From the NCBI GenBank assembly GCA_902797105.1, contig CADBRL010000024.1, positions 1-14,129 on the forward strand: 14,129 nt of DNA, in the 5' to 3' direction. The DNA comes from an uncultured Erysipelotrichaceae bacterium. GTDB taxonomy: Bacteria; Bacillota_I; Bacilli_A; RF39; UBA660. The notes beneath the pieces are model-generated. The model saw only the letters and a program-made list of their open reading frames with translations, was not told the DNA's origin and made no database searches. Below, one piece after another: positions 1 to 6,390 of this stretch; the first letter of the stretch is position 1; each line of letters starts with the position of its first letter. Made by a program: the position numbers and the translations under genes.

Positions 1-1101
1 AGGTATTGTATCACTCATCGATTTATCATCAAGTATCAAACTATCACATTTAACCATTGCTTCACTATTTATTGCACTTTTTTTAATATCAACTTTTCCA
101 CGATATGTAGCATTTCCACCAGAACCTGCTATACTTTTAGAAACAATATTACTTTTTGTATTCTTGCCAATATGTATCATTCGCGCACCACTATCTTGTT
201 CTTGATTAGATTTAGCAACACTTATTGTAATACATGTTCCTCGCGAATTATCCCCTTTTAATACACAACAAGGATATTTCATCGTAACTTTAGAACCAAT
301 ATTACCATCAATCCATTCCATTATGCCATTATCATCCACTACAGCTCTTTTAGTTACTAAATTATACACATTTGTAGCCCAATTTTGTACCGTAGAATAT
401 CTACATTTAGCATTTTTACCAACATAAATTTCCACAATTGCGGCATGCAAACTAGACTCACTATAACTAGGTGCAGTACACCCTTCTACATAATGAAGTG
501 AAGAATTATCATCAACAATAATAAGTGTCCTTTCAAATTGTCCCATATTTTTACTATTAATTCTAAAATAACTTTGAAGTGGTCTATCAAGCACTGTATT
601 TTTGGGAACATAAATAAAGGAACCACCACTAAATACCGCCGCATTTAAGGCAGCAAATTTATTTTCAGTGAAAGACACAATTTTACCAAAATACTTTTTA
701 ACTAAATCAGGATATCTTTTAATAGCATCTTCAATTGATGTAAAAATAACATGTTTCTTTTCAAGTTCATCAATCATATTATGATAAATTACTTCACTTT
801 CATATTGAACACCCATGCCACCAAAATGTTTTTCACTCTCTAAAACACCAACACTATCAAGCTCATCAACTACAGGTTTTAAAATATTATTCCAATTATT
901 TTCAAGTCTTTTATCAGCATCATTACTCTTATAATAAATAACATCATCAAAATTAAGATTAATTTCTGGTCCAAACTTAGGCATATCTTGATTAACAAAA
1001 GACCTATATCCATTTAATCTATAATCTAAAACCCAAGACTCTTCACCTTTTATTTCAGATATTTTTCTTACGCTTGCTTCACTTAATCCAACTATTTCCA
1101 T
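1..1101 (-). CDS. sufB: SufB, Fe-S cluster assembly scaffold (3' end outside window)
   Basis: The window holds 367 codons with no stop, so the C-terminal ~100 residues of this ~465-aa family lie beyond the left edge. SufB forms the cytoplasmic SufBC(D) scaffold on which Fe-S clusters are built. Visible family features are the N-terminal ISEIKGEESWVLDYR stretch, FGGMGVQYESEVIYHNM, the VPKNT segment, VEGCTAP (the family's conserved cysteine), YSTVQNWATNVYNLVTKR, EWIDGNIGSKVTMKYPC and the start of the parallel beta-helix with SKSIAGSGG. The ATG is chosen because it lies one base after the sufU stop and is preceded by GTAGGTAAG as Shine-Dalgarno; no better start is present. It is the last visible gene of the csoR-sufC-sufD-sufU-sufB transcript. 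Identification is from recognisable family motifs and operon context. Confidence 0.96.
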   Translation of the reverse strand, partial: MEIVGLSEASVRKISEIKGEESWVLDYRLNGYRSFVNQDMPKFGPEINLNFDDVIYYKSNDADKRLENNWNNILKPVVDELDSVGVLESEKHFGGMGVQYESEVIYHNMIDELEKKHVIFTSIEDAIKRYPDLVKKYFGKIVSFTENKFAALNAAVFSGGSFIYVPKNTVLDRPLQSYFRINSKNMGQFERTLIIVDDNSSLHYVEGCTAPSYSESSLHAAIVEIYVGKNAKCRYSTVQNWATNVYNLVTKRAVVDDNGIMEWIDGNIGSKVTMKYPCCVLKGDNSRGTCITISVAKSNQEQDSGARMIHIGKNTKSNIVSKSIAGSGGNATYRGKVDIKKSAINSEAMVKCDSLILDDKSMSDTIP

Positions 1102-1102
1102 A

Positions 1103-1528
1103 TTACTTACCTACTTCATCTAGTATTCTAACAGCACTTTTACTTGAAAGAAGAGCACAATTTTTTCTAGCTGGTTGCATATAAATCTCATCAAAAGCAT
1201 TAAGCTCACCAAGTACTTCAGGATCATAATCTTCTTCATTTATCATATTTTGATAATTTTTAATTATGTTCTTTGCTTCATCTACACTTTTACCAATCAA
1301 ACTTTTCACAATAATACTCGTACTACTTGTACATATTGCACAAGCTTCACCATCAAAACAAGCATCTACTACTTTTCCATCTTCTATTTTCATCATTAAA
1401 TCTATATTATCTATACATGAACTACTTCTAGTATTAGCTTTTTTATAGGTTGCATCTTCCACTAAACCTCTATTCGTAGGATTTTGATAATTATCAAGTA
1501 TTATTTCTCTTTTAGTTTCTTTATCCAT
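1103..1528 (-). CDS. sufU: SufU, zinc-dependent sulfur-transfer protein of the Suf system
   Basis: SufU (141 aa) accepts persulfide sulfur from the cysteine desulfurase SufS and passes it to the SufBCD scaffold in Gram-positive bacteria. The zinc/sulfur ligand set is intact: Cys38 and Asp40 in SSSCIDNID, Cys63/Cys66 in the GEACAIC segment and Cys124 in ARKNC, with Arg121 at the position typical of SufU rather than IscU. The insert between the second and third cysteine motifs (about residues 80-115) is also typical of SufU. Length is normal (~140-150 aa). The ATG overlaps the sufD stop by 8 bp (ATGGATAA) and follows a strong AAGGAGG, so translation is probably coupled. Its natural partner sufS would normally sit just upstream and is absent there. 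Confidence 0.95.
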   Translation of the reverse strand: MDKETKREIILDNYQNPTNRGLVEDATYKKANTRSSSCIDNIDLMMKIEDGKVVDACFDGEACAICTSSTSIIVKSLIGKSVDEAKNIIKNYQNMINEEDYDPEVLGELNAFDEIYMQPARKNCALLSSKSAVRILDEVGK

Positions 1529-2099
1529 TGTATGCCTCCTTCAAATTATCCACAAATTCTTTAACTATAACGTTTTCTCTATCACCATCACCAAGAAGTA
1601 AGCCTTCCATAAGTAATTTAGTTGCATTTGCATCACTTATACCTCTACTTTTTAAATAAAACAATTTATCTTTACTAAACTCTCCGATATAAGCTGCATG
1701 ATTTGAAAAAGTATCATAATTTCTAATAAGCAAATTAGGTTTAATAACACTTTCTCCGCCCTTTAAATTAATTATTTGATTTTCCTCTTTACAAACACAT
1801 TTACTTATATCTTTAGATACTAAACCTGTTACATTAAATTCTAATTTTTTATTTCCAGTATTAACACCATGACATATAATTTTACTTTCAGTATTACTTG
1901 TCACATGATTAACATCAACTTTACACACATTATCATTATTACTTATAATACTTAAACGATATATAACCTTAGCATTTTCTCCATTTAAATTAATTTTTAT
2001 ATTTACACTTTTATCCACAACATAATGATATATTTCTAATGTTTCATCTTTATTTATATCAAACACACAATCATTATTTATATATATAATTTTATTCAT
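1521..2099 (-). CDS. sufD: Short SufD-like protein (about half the usual length)
   Basis: This 192-aa protein sits in the sufD slot between sufC and sufU. Its C-terminal half carries the SufB/SufD signature: KPNLLIRNYDTFSNHAAYIGEF followed by KLFYLKSRGISDANATKLL, matching the family pattern with a His in the (S/N)H(G/A)A motif and the LFYLRSRG helix that contacts SufC. Residues 1-110 look like a shortened beta-helix. SufD is normally 400-450 aa, so an N-terminal domain and much of the beta-helix are missing. No frameshift is seen: the ORF is open, has overlapping start and stop with both neighbours and normal codon use, so it appears to be a working reduced form, not a decayed copy. It presumably pairs with SufB in the SufBCD scaffold. 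Confidence 0.85.
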   Translation of the reverse strand: MNKIIYINNDCVFDINKDETLEIYHYVVDKSVNIKINLNGENAKVIYRLSIISNNDNVCKVDVNHVTSNTESKIICHGVNTGNKKLEFNVTGLVSKDISKCVCKEENQIINLKGGESVIKPNLLIRNYDTFSNHAAYIGEFSKDKLFYLKSRGISDANATKLLMEGLLLGDGDRENVIVKEFVDNLKEAYNG

Positions 2100-2823
2100 T
2101 ATAACCTACTTGTTCAGTTTCAATTGCTAAAGACATATCCCCAGTTTTAACAATCTTACCATCTTTCATAATATGAACATAATCAGGCTTAATCATTTCA
2201 AGTATTCTTGGATAATGTGTAATAATAAGTATCGATGTATCTGGATTTTCCTTTTTATATTCATTTATATTTTCAGCCACAGTTTTTAAAGAATCAACAT
2301 CAAGTCCAGAATCTATTTCATCTAATATAATAAGTTTAGGTTTTAGCATTTTAATTTGCAAAACTTCATTTTTCTTTTTTTCACCACCAGAAAATCCAGC
2401 ATTTACATGTCTATGTATCATATCACGAGAAAACTTTAAATCATCTAAAGATTTATTTACATCATTTATAAATTTAAAATAATCTATATGTTTACCAGTT
2501 TGTTCTTCATAAGCACTTTTTAAAAATTCGCTATTTGTAACACCATCAACTACAGTTGGATCCTGCATAGCTAAAAAAATACCAAGTTTTGCTCTTTCAT
2601 CAACACTCAAATCATTTATTTTTACACCATTAAATACTATTTCCCCATCATTTACTTCAAATAAAAAGTGTCCCATTATAGCCTTAGAAAGTGTAGATTT
2701 TCCTGTCCCATTTGGTCCCATTATAGCATGAACTTCACCATTACCAACCTCTAAAGAAAGACCATCTAATATTTTTTTATCCTCATTTTTTAAACTAACA
2801 ACTAAATTCTTTATACTTAACAT
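2092..2823 (-). CDS. sufC: SufC, ABC-type ATPase of the Fe-S scaffold
   Basis: SufC is a cytoplasmic ABC ATPase without a membrane partner; it binds SufB/SufD and drives cluster assembly. The 243-aa protein has Walker A GPNGTGKST (36-44), Q-loop Gln87, a signature FSGGEKKKNE (144-153) with the Lys-rich tail typical of SufC, Walker B LIILDE (164-169, Glu169), D-loop SGLD and H-loop His203 in ITHYPR. I place the start at the ATG of MLSIKNL, preceded by AAGGTGG at good spacing. A longer open frame exists upstream, but its extra 10 residues would run into the csoR-like gene and lack homology. It begins 10 bp after the csoR-like stop and overlaps sufD by 8 bp (ATGAATAA). Confidence 0.97.
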   Translation of the reverse strand: MLSIKNLVVSLKNEDKKILDGLSLEVGNGEVHAIMGPNGTGKSTLSKAIMGHFLFEVNDGEIVFNGVKINDLSVDERAKLGIFLAMQDPTVVDGVTNSEFLKSAYEEQTGKHIDYFKFINDVNKSLDDLKFSRDMIHRHVNAGFSGGEKKKNEVLQIKMLKPKLIILDEIDSGLDVDSLKTVAENINEYKKENPDTSILIITHYPRILEMIKPDYVHIMKDGKIVKTGDMSLAIETEQVGYNE

Positions 2824-2833
2824 ATTTACCACC

Positions 2834-3136
2834 TTACTTATTAATTTTTTCAACCAAAGTTATTACTTCATCTATTATATCTAATTTATCATTTTTCACA
2901 TTATCAACCATACATGTTTTCATATGACTTTTAAGCATATTATTTCCAAGACTTTTTAAAGAATGCATTGATGCCGATAGTTGCATAATAATATCACTAC
3001 AATATCTATCATCTTCTACCATCTGTTTTATTCCTCTTATTTGGCCTTCAATTACATTTAGTCTTTTTATTATTTTTTGTTTTTCTTCTTCACATCTATG
3101 TTTATTTTTCTTGCACATTTTACAAACTTCATGCAT
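2834..3136 (-). CDS. CsoR/RcnR-family transcriptional repressor heading the suf operon
   Basis: This 100-aa all-helical regulator belongs to the CsoR/RcnR/FrmR/CstR family, which represses promoters until a metal, formaldehyde or persulfide is bound. The family core KRLNVIEGQIRGIKQMVEDDRYC is present. The ligand positions are Cys46, His71 and Cys75 (spacing 25 and 4), the exact Cys-His-Cys pattern of copper-sensing CsoR; Cys46/Cys75 could equally act as a dithiol. An N-terminal extension adds Cys5, Cys8 and Cys15. The start is the ATG of MHEVCKMC, preceded by AGGTGG; the longer open frame would run through the -10 box and operator, so it is rejected. The gene is first in the suf transcript, 10 bp before sufC, and probably autoregulates it. 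Family assignment is firm; the inducer (Cu(I) versus sulfane sulfur) is inferred. Confidence 0.88.
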   Translation of the reverse strand: MHEVCKMCKKNKHRCEEEKQKIIKRLNVIEGQIRGIKQMVEDDRYCSDIIMQLSASMHSLKSLGNNMLKSHMKTCMVDNVKNDKLDIIDEVITLVEKINK

Positions 3137-3141
3137 AATTA

Positions 3142-3184
3142 CCACCTGATACATATTATACACCCCTACTGGGTATATTGTAAA
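3142..3184 (-). promoter_or_regulatory. suf operon promoter with CsoR-type operator between -35 and -10
   Basis: Reading the minus strand: TTTACA (3179-3184), 18 bp, perfect TATAAT (3155-3160), then AGGTGG ribosome binding site (3142-3147) and ATG at 3136. The spacer and the first bases of the -10 contain ATACCCAGTAGGGGTGTAT (3158-3176), an imperfect inverted repeat with runs of C and G flanked by A/T, the form expected of a CsoR-family operator. A bound repressor would cover the core promoter. The leader is very short: with a start about 7 nt past the -10, transcription begins at or next to the Shine-Dalgarno. The promoter and operator are seen in the sequence; the pairing of regulator and site is inferred from adjacency. 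Confidence 0.8.
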
Positions 3185-3208
3185 GAAAAGAAAAAAAAAA
3201 AAAAAAAG
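3185..3208. repeat. Homopolymeric A/T tract (17 consecutive A on the plus strand)
   Basis: Positions 3191-3207 are 17 A in a row within an A-rich run interrupted only by single G. On the minus strand this is a T17 tract directly after the stop of the 480-aa gene and just upstream of the suf promoter -35 box. No hairpin precedes it, so it is not a standard intrinsic terminator. It could act as an UP-like element, as a curved or stiff tract, or as a slippage-prone spacer. Confidence 0.75.
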
Positions 3209-3210
3209 AA

Positions 3211-4653
3211 TCATCTAGATCCTTTTCTACTATTTTCCTCTACTATTCTACCTACTTCTTCCATAGTTTTTTTACCAAGTTCTATTTCTCTTATTTCATT
3301 TTCTTTAGTACTTATATCTGTTACTACTCTAGCTCTTTGTTCATTATAATTTTTAGTATCTCTACTTGCTTTTTTTATAAAAGCTCCCATAACACAATAA
3401 ATATTATCTTTTAAATGTTTAAGCACAATTCTTACTTGATCTCCTCTTAACTCAGAAAATCCTTTCCTTACATTTTCTTTAGCATGAAGACCTTTAAATT
3501 CATCTCTAGTAGTTTTCCCCTGTATGAATCTTTCAAGCAAATCATAAAGTTCTTCATACTTTTCAGGTTCAATTGCTTTTAAATCAGCTATCAATTTACT
3601 TTTAAGAGGATCAACTGAAGAATGAGAAAAAACTAACAATTTTTGTTCTTTAACTTCTTCTTCACTAACGTCTTCTTCAACATTCACATTTTCATTTTCT
3701 ATATTATATTCTTCATCCAAATCGTTAAAATACTGTCTTGATGCTAAATAAAATTTCAAATATTTAAAATATTCTTCTTTAGCATCATCAACAACAATAG
3801 CATTTTGGTAAATTGATGAATCTAATAACAATTCATAATAATCAAGTATATTATCTAAATAATATTTAATAACTTCGTTTATAACATATTTAAATTCATT
3901 TAAATCTCTATAAAAATCTTTATTAACATTAAAAAGTTCAATCAACTCATCAGTAGTTTCAATACAATTTATCATATTTATAATTCTATTTGCATTATTA
4001 TTTAAAACAGTTCTTCTCTTAGGATGAATATCTACTTGAATTAATTCAAAACCACTATTTAATATATTAGGGATTTCTTCATATCTTTGCTTTTTTATTT
4101 CATATTCAACACTTTTATCCGTTAAAGATCCATTATAATATTGTAATTCATTATTTAACAATATAAGCTCCTTAGAACTTATAACACCTTTTGTTTCATA
4201 ATATGATAAAATTTGTTTAATATTATAATCATACATAAGAGGTCTTCCCTTTTTTAGGGATAATATATCCGACATTATTTTTTTTACTTTACTTTTTCTA
4301 TTATCAATTTGTCTTTTAATAATTTCCCCATTTTTTAGATTTTCTTCTTTATCTACTCTTACATATTTCAAAAATCTAGTTAAACTACTCATATCATTTG
4401 TTACTTCCACTTGTCTTAAAGAATTATAAAATAAATCATCATATGCAGAATCTTTATAAATTGCATCAAGTAAAGCAGGTACAAATAATTTGTTTTCATT
4501 TAAATATTGAAAACCTTGTTGAAAAAATAATTCTAATTGTTCAAACAATTGCTTTTTAATTTCACAATCTTCATATTTATTTTTTAATTCCCTATACTCA
4601 CTTAAATAATCTTCGAGTAATCTAATTATCAAATTAATATTTTCACTATTCAA
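3211..4653 (-). CDS. Hypothetical protein with RelE/HigB-like C-terminal region
   Basis: I do not recognise this ~480-aa protein as a whole. Residues 1-330 are charged and mostly helical, with no signal peptide or membrane segment; an acidic linker rich in Glu/Val (about 325-345) separates them from the last ~130 residues. That tail, running through DEFKGLHAKENVRKGFSELR, then VRIVLKHLKDNIYCVMGAFIK and KASRDTKNYNEQRAR, resembles the RelE/HigB (phage Gp49-like) toxin fold, which has a similar ELR...YR(I/V)...F.KK..KTP..E.A pattern. This is a pattern resemblance, not a proven hit. Start: a GTG lies directly against AGGAAG, whereas the TTG 9 bases later (4653) has 8-nt spacing, so TTG is preferred. 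It is monocistronic, with an extended -10 promoter at 4685-4693, and ends in the T17 tract. Confidence 0.8.
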   Translation of the reverse strand: MNSENINLIIRLLEDYLSEYRELKNKYEDCEIKKQLFEQLELFFQQGFQYLNENKLFVPALLDAIYKDSAYDDLFYNSLRQVEVTNDMSSLTRFLKYVRVDKEENLKNGEIIKRQIDNRKSKVKKIMSDILSLKKGRPLMYDYNIKQILSYYETKGVISSKELILLNNELQYYNGSLTDKSVEYEIKKQRYEEIPNILNSGFELIQVDIHPKRRTVLNNNANRIINMINCIETTDELIELFNVNKDFYRDLNEFKYVINEVIKYYLDNILDYYELLLDSSIYQNAIVVDDAKEEYFKYLKFYLASRQYFNDLDEEYNIENENVNVEEDVSEEEVKEQKLLVFSHSSVDPLKSKLIADLKAIEPEKYEELYDLLERFIQGKTTRDEFKGLHAKENVRKGFSELRGDQVRIVLKHLKDNIYCVMGAFIKKASRDTKNYNEQRARVVTDISTKENEIREIELGKKTMEEVGRIVEENSRKGSR

Positions 4654-4684
4654 GCTAACCACTTCCTACATATATGTTATCACA

Positions 4685-4693
4685 ATTATATCA
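4685..4693 (-). promoter_or_regulatory. Extended -10 promoter of the 480-aa hypothetical gene
   Basis: On the minus strand TGATATAAT (4685-4693) is a perfect TATAAT with the TGn extension. The -35 region is only T-rich, with no good TTGACA, which the extended -10 can offset. The box lies 32 bp upstream of the TTG start and 18 bp upstream of the AGGAAG site (4662-4667). Confidence 0.6.
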
Positions 4694-4720
4694 ATTATTA
4701 AAGAAAAAAATAAAATATTA

Positions 4721-4749
4721 TTGAACTAACAAAAATATTAATGTATAAT
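4721..4749 (+). promoter_or_regulatory. tRNA-Thr promoter
   Basis: TTGAAC (4721-4726), 17-bp spacer, TATAAT (4744-4749). The predicted start, about 7 nt past the -10, falls at 4756-4757, so the transcript has a leader of only one or two bases before the tRNA 5' end at 4758. Confidence 0.8.
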
Positions 4750-4757
4750 TAATTTAA

Positions 4758-4831
4758 GCCGCTATAGTATAATGGTATTACAAATCCATGGTAAGGATTA
4801 AATCAGTGTTCAATTCACTGTTGCGGCACCA
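4758..4831 (+). tRNA. tRNA-Thr (anticodon GGU)
   Basis: A complete cloverleaf can be drawn. Acceptor GCCGCTA pairs with TTGCGGC except for one T-T mismatch at pair 6-67, followed by discriminator A and an encoded CCA (4829-4831). The D arm has T8, A14 and GG in the loop. The anticodon stem is AATCC/GGATT with loop ATGGTAA, placing GGT at 34-36, which reads ACC/ACT (Thr). The T stem is CAGTG/CACTG with loop TTCAATT. The variable loop is short. The stem mismatch and weak D stem are slightly unusual, but the dedicated promoter, encoded CCA and terminator argue for a working gene. Confidence 0.87.
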
Positions 4832-4840
4832 TAAGTAATT

Positions 4841-4864
4841 AAAGCTCTATCATTGAGCTTTTTT
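4841..4864 (+). terminator. Intrinsic terminator of tRNA-Thr
   Basis: Stem AAAGCTC (4841-4847) / GAGCTTT (4855-4861) with a 7-nt loop, running into a T tract. It lies ten bases after the tRNA CCA and just before the next promoter. Confidence 0.85.
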
Positions 4865-4865
4865 C

Positions 4866-4894
4866 TTTACAAAACAAAATACATCTAGTATAAT
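4866..4894 (+). promoter_or_regulatory. Promoter of the 169-aa hypothetical gene
   Basis: TTTACA (4866-4871), 17 bp, TATAAT (4889-4894). It begins directly in the T tract of the preceding tRNA terminator. The AGAGG ribosome binding site follows at 4904-4908. Confidence 0.75.
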
Positions 4895-4916
4895 ATCTAT
4901 CACAGAGGTTTTATAT

Positions 4917-5426
4917 ATGGAAACAAAAACACATTTTACAAGATATGAAAATATTTTAACAGACAAAGAAATATTAGAATATGCTTTACTAATTAACAAT
5001 TTCAAACATGAAAGGATAAATTTTTCTAATTTAAGAAATATATTTTGGGCACAACACAAAATTACCCTTCAAATAGTAACATCATTTAACCTTTCTATTA
5101 GAAAAACATTGCTAAAAAAAGAAGAAGTAATAAGATATCTCAATGATGATTACAACTACAATGACATCAAAGCATACGTTTTAAGTAGTGATGAATTTCA
5201 AAATGTTGTATTTTACATGGACCGCAAAGCTATAGAATTATTAGCAAATGCAGGTATTCCAGAATATCAAAAAGAACTTGCGTCTATATTAATGCTTGAA
5301 TTGAGACTTACATCAGATAAAGACCAAAAGACTGCTGCTGAAAGAAGACAACGTCAAAAAAGAATAATTGAACTTGAAGAACAATTATCAAAAGAAAATG
5401 AAACCAAAAGAAAACTTCATTTATAA
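4917..5426 (+). CDS. Hypothetical protein, helical with charged C-terminal coiled coil
   Basis: I do not recognise this 169-aa protein. It has no signal peptide or membrane segment. Residues 1-130 are mixed charged and hydrophobic and probably helical; residues ~130-169 are dense in Lys, Glu, Gln and Arg (AAERRQRQKRIIELEEQLSK) with a heptad-like spacing that suggests a short coiled coil, so it may oligomerise or bind nucleic acid. The ATG is supported by AGAGG at 8-nt spacing and by a clear upstream promoter. It is a single-gene unit in the opposite direction to its downstream neighbour; the two stop codons lie side by side within the loop of a shared terminator. The gene product may be lineage-specific. 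Confidence 0.8.
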   Translation: METKTHFTRYENILTDKEILEYALLINNFKHERINFSNLRNIFWAQHKITLQIVTSFNLSIRKTLLKKEEVIRYLNDDYNYNDIKAYVLSSDEFQNVVFYMDRKAIELLANAGIPEYQKELASILMLELRLTSDKDQKTAAERRQRQKRIIELEEQLSKENETKRKLHL

Positions 5427-5444
5427 AAAATTATGAAGTTTTTT
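5411..5444. terminator. Bidirectional intrinsic terminator between convergent genes
   Basis: A perfect 10-bp stem AAAACTTCAT (5411-5420) / ATGAAGTTTT (5433-5442) with a 12-nt loop and T-rich flanks on both strands. The stop codons of both convergent genes (5424-5426 plus, 5421-5423 minus) lie in the loop, so the stem itself codes for the last residues of each protein. Confidence 0.85.
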
Positions 5445-6275
5445 ATTTGGATTTGGATTTGATTTTATTCTTTTTAATGCCAATTGCATATCATCAGATT
5501 TATAATCCACATTAAATTCTCTTTGTTCACTAAGTAAATTACTTTTTTGTTTTCTTAATTTCGCACTATCTTTACGAGCAAAACGAAGACCATAAAGGTT
5601 TTGCATAATATCTAACTCAAATAAATTTTCATTTAAAAAATATAAAACTAACATTTTAACAAATTTAATTTTACTTTTTAAATAATTATACATATCTTTA
5701 TCATCATAATTATTAAAAGCTTCAAAATAAAGGCCATCAAAAACACCTAGCATATCATTAAAATCAAGACGTTCTTCAAAACTCATTTCTTTTTTATATT
5801 CTTCAAAATCTTTATTTCTTTCTTCAAGTAAAGCCTTCACATATTCTAAAGTTTCACTATCTTCTTCACCACTTTTTATTCTTTCATCTAATCTAACAAT
5901 TTCCCTTTTACATATTTTACTAAAAAAAGGAATTCCAAAATCAGCATCATTACACAAAATTTTTTCACTTAAAAGTAATTGATTATCTTCAAAAGAAAGA
6001 CAACAATTATACTTAAAATAAGTTTCCATTAGTTGTTGCATATTAACATTCGGAGAAAATAAATATTCCTCAACATCAAATCCCCTTTCACTAATTATTC
6101 TATCCTCACGATGTAATAAATCATCATACTGATAATCAAGATGTAAAATTCTCTTTCTAAGTTCAATTTCAGCACATTTTCTAACAATATCATCTTCATC
6201 TTTATTCAAAATAATGAGTATAAGATTTGAAATACAAATATTTTTTAAATTTCTAACCTCTCTAGCAATTTCCAA
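5421..6275 (-). CDS. Hypothetical acidic/charged cytoplasmic protein
   Basis: I do not recognise this 284-aa protein. It is strongly charged, predicted mainly helical, and has no membrane segment or signal peptide. The N-terminal ~60 residues (EIARE...ISNLILIILNKDEDD...AEIELRKRILHL) could be a helical bundle; a Glu/Lys-rich stretch at about 130-170 is coiled-coil-like; the C-terminal ~50 residues are basic and Asn-rich. Start: the first ATG (6284) directly abuts AGGAG (6285-6289), while a TTG at 6275 lies 9 nt downstream of that site, so TTG is the more likely start, as in the 480-aa gene nearby. It converges on the 169-aa gene. Paralogy with other hypothetical genes in the window is possible but not shown. 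Confidence 0.78.
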   Translation of the reverse strand: MEIAREVRNLKNICISNLILIILNKDEDDIVRKCAEIELRKRILHLDYQYDDLLHREDRIISERGFDVEEYLFSPNVNMQQLMETYFKYNCCLSFEDNQLLLSEKILCNDADFGIPFFSKICKREIVRLDERIKSGEEDSETLEYVKALLEERNKDFEEYKKEMSFEERLDFNDMLGVFDGLYFEAFNNYDDKDMYNYLKSKIKFVKMLVLYFLNENLFELDIMQNLYGLRFARKDSAKLRKQKSNLLSEQREFNVDYKSDDMQLALKRIKSNPNPNKKLHNFL

Positions 6276-6332
6276 AATAACCATCTCCTAAATTAAATAA
6301 TATCATAAAAAGAAAAAATTGTATACAAAAAA

Positions 6333-6361
6333 TTTACAAAAGAAAATATTAATGATACAAT
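6333..6361 (+). promoter_or_regulatory. Promoter of the frameshifted gene
   Basis: TTTACA (6333-6338), 17 bp, TACAAT (6356-6361). A GAAAGGAAAC ribosome binding region follows at about 6374-6383, ahead of the ATG at 6391. Confidence 0.65.
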
Positions 6362-6390
6362 TAAATCAAGAGAGAAAGGAAACAACCAAC

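Noticed and set aside
1175..1448. Open frames on the plus strand opposite sufU.
   Set aside because: They are Phe/Ile/Thr-rich shadows of a clear sufU gene and have no ribosome binding sites.
3191..3213. T17 on the minus strand as an intrinsic terminator of the 480-aa gene.
   Set aside because: No GC-rich hairpin precedes it; only a short ATCTAGAT palindrome is present, so the tract alone is not a standard terminator.
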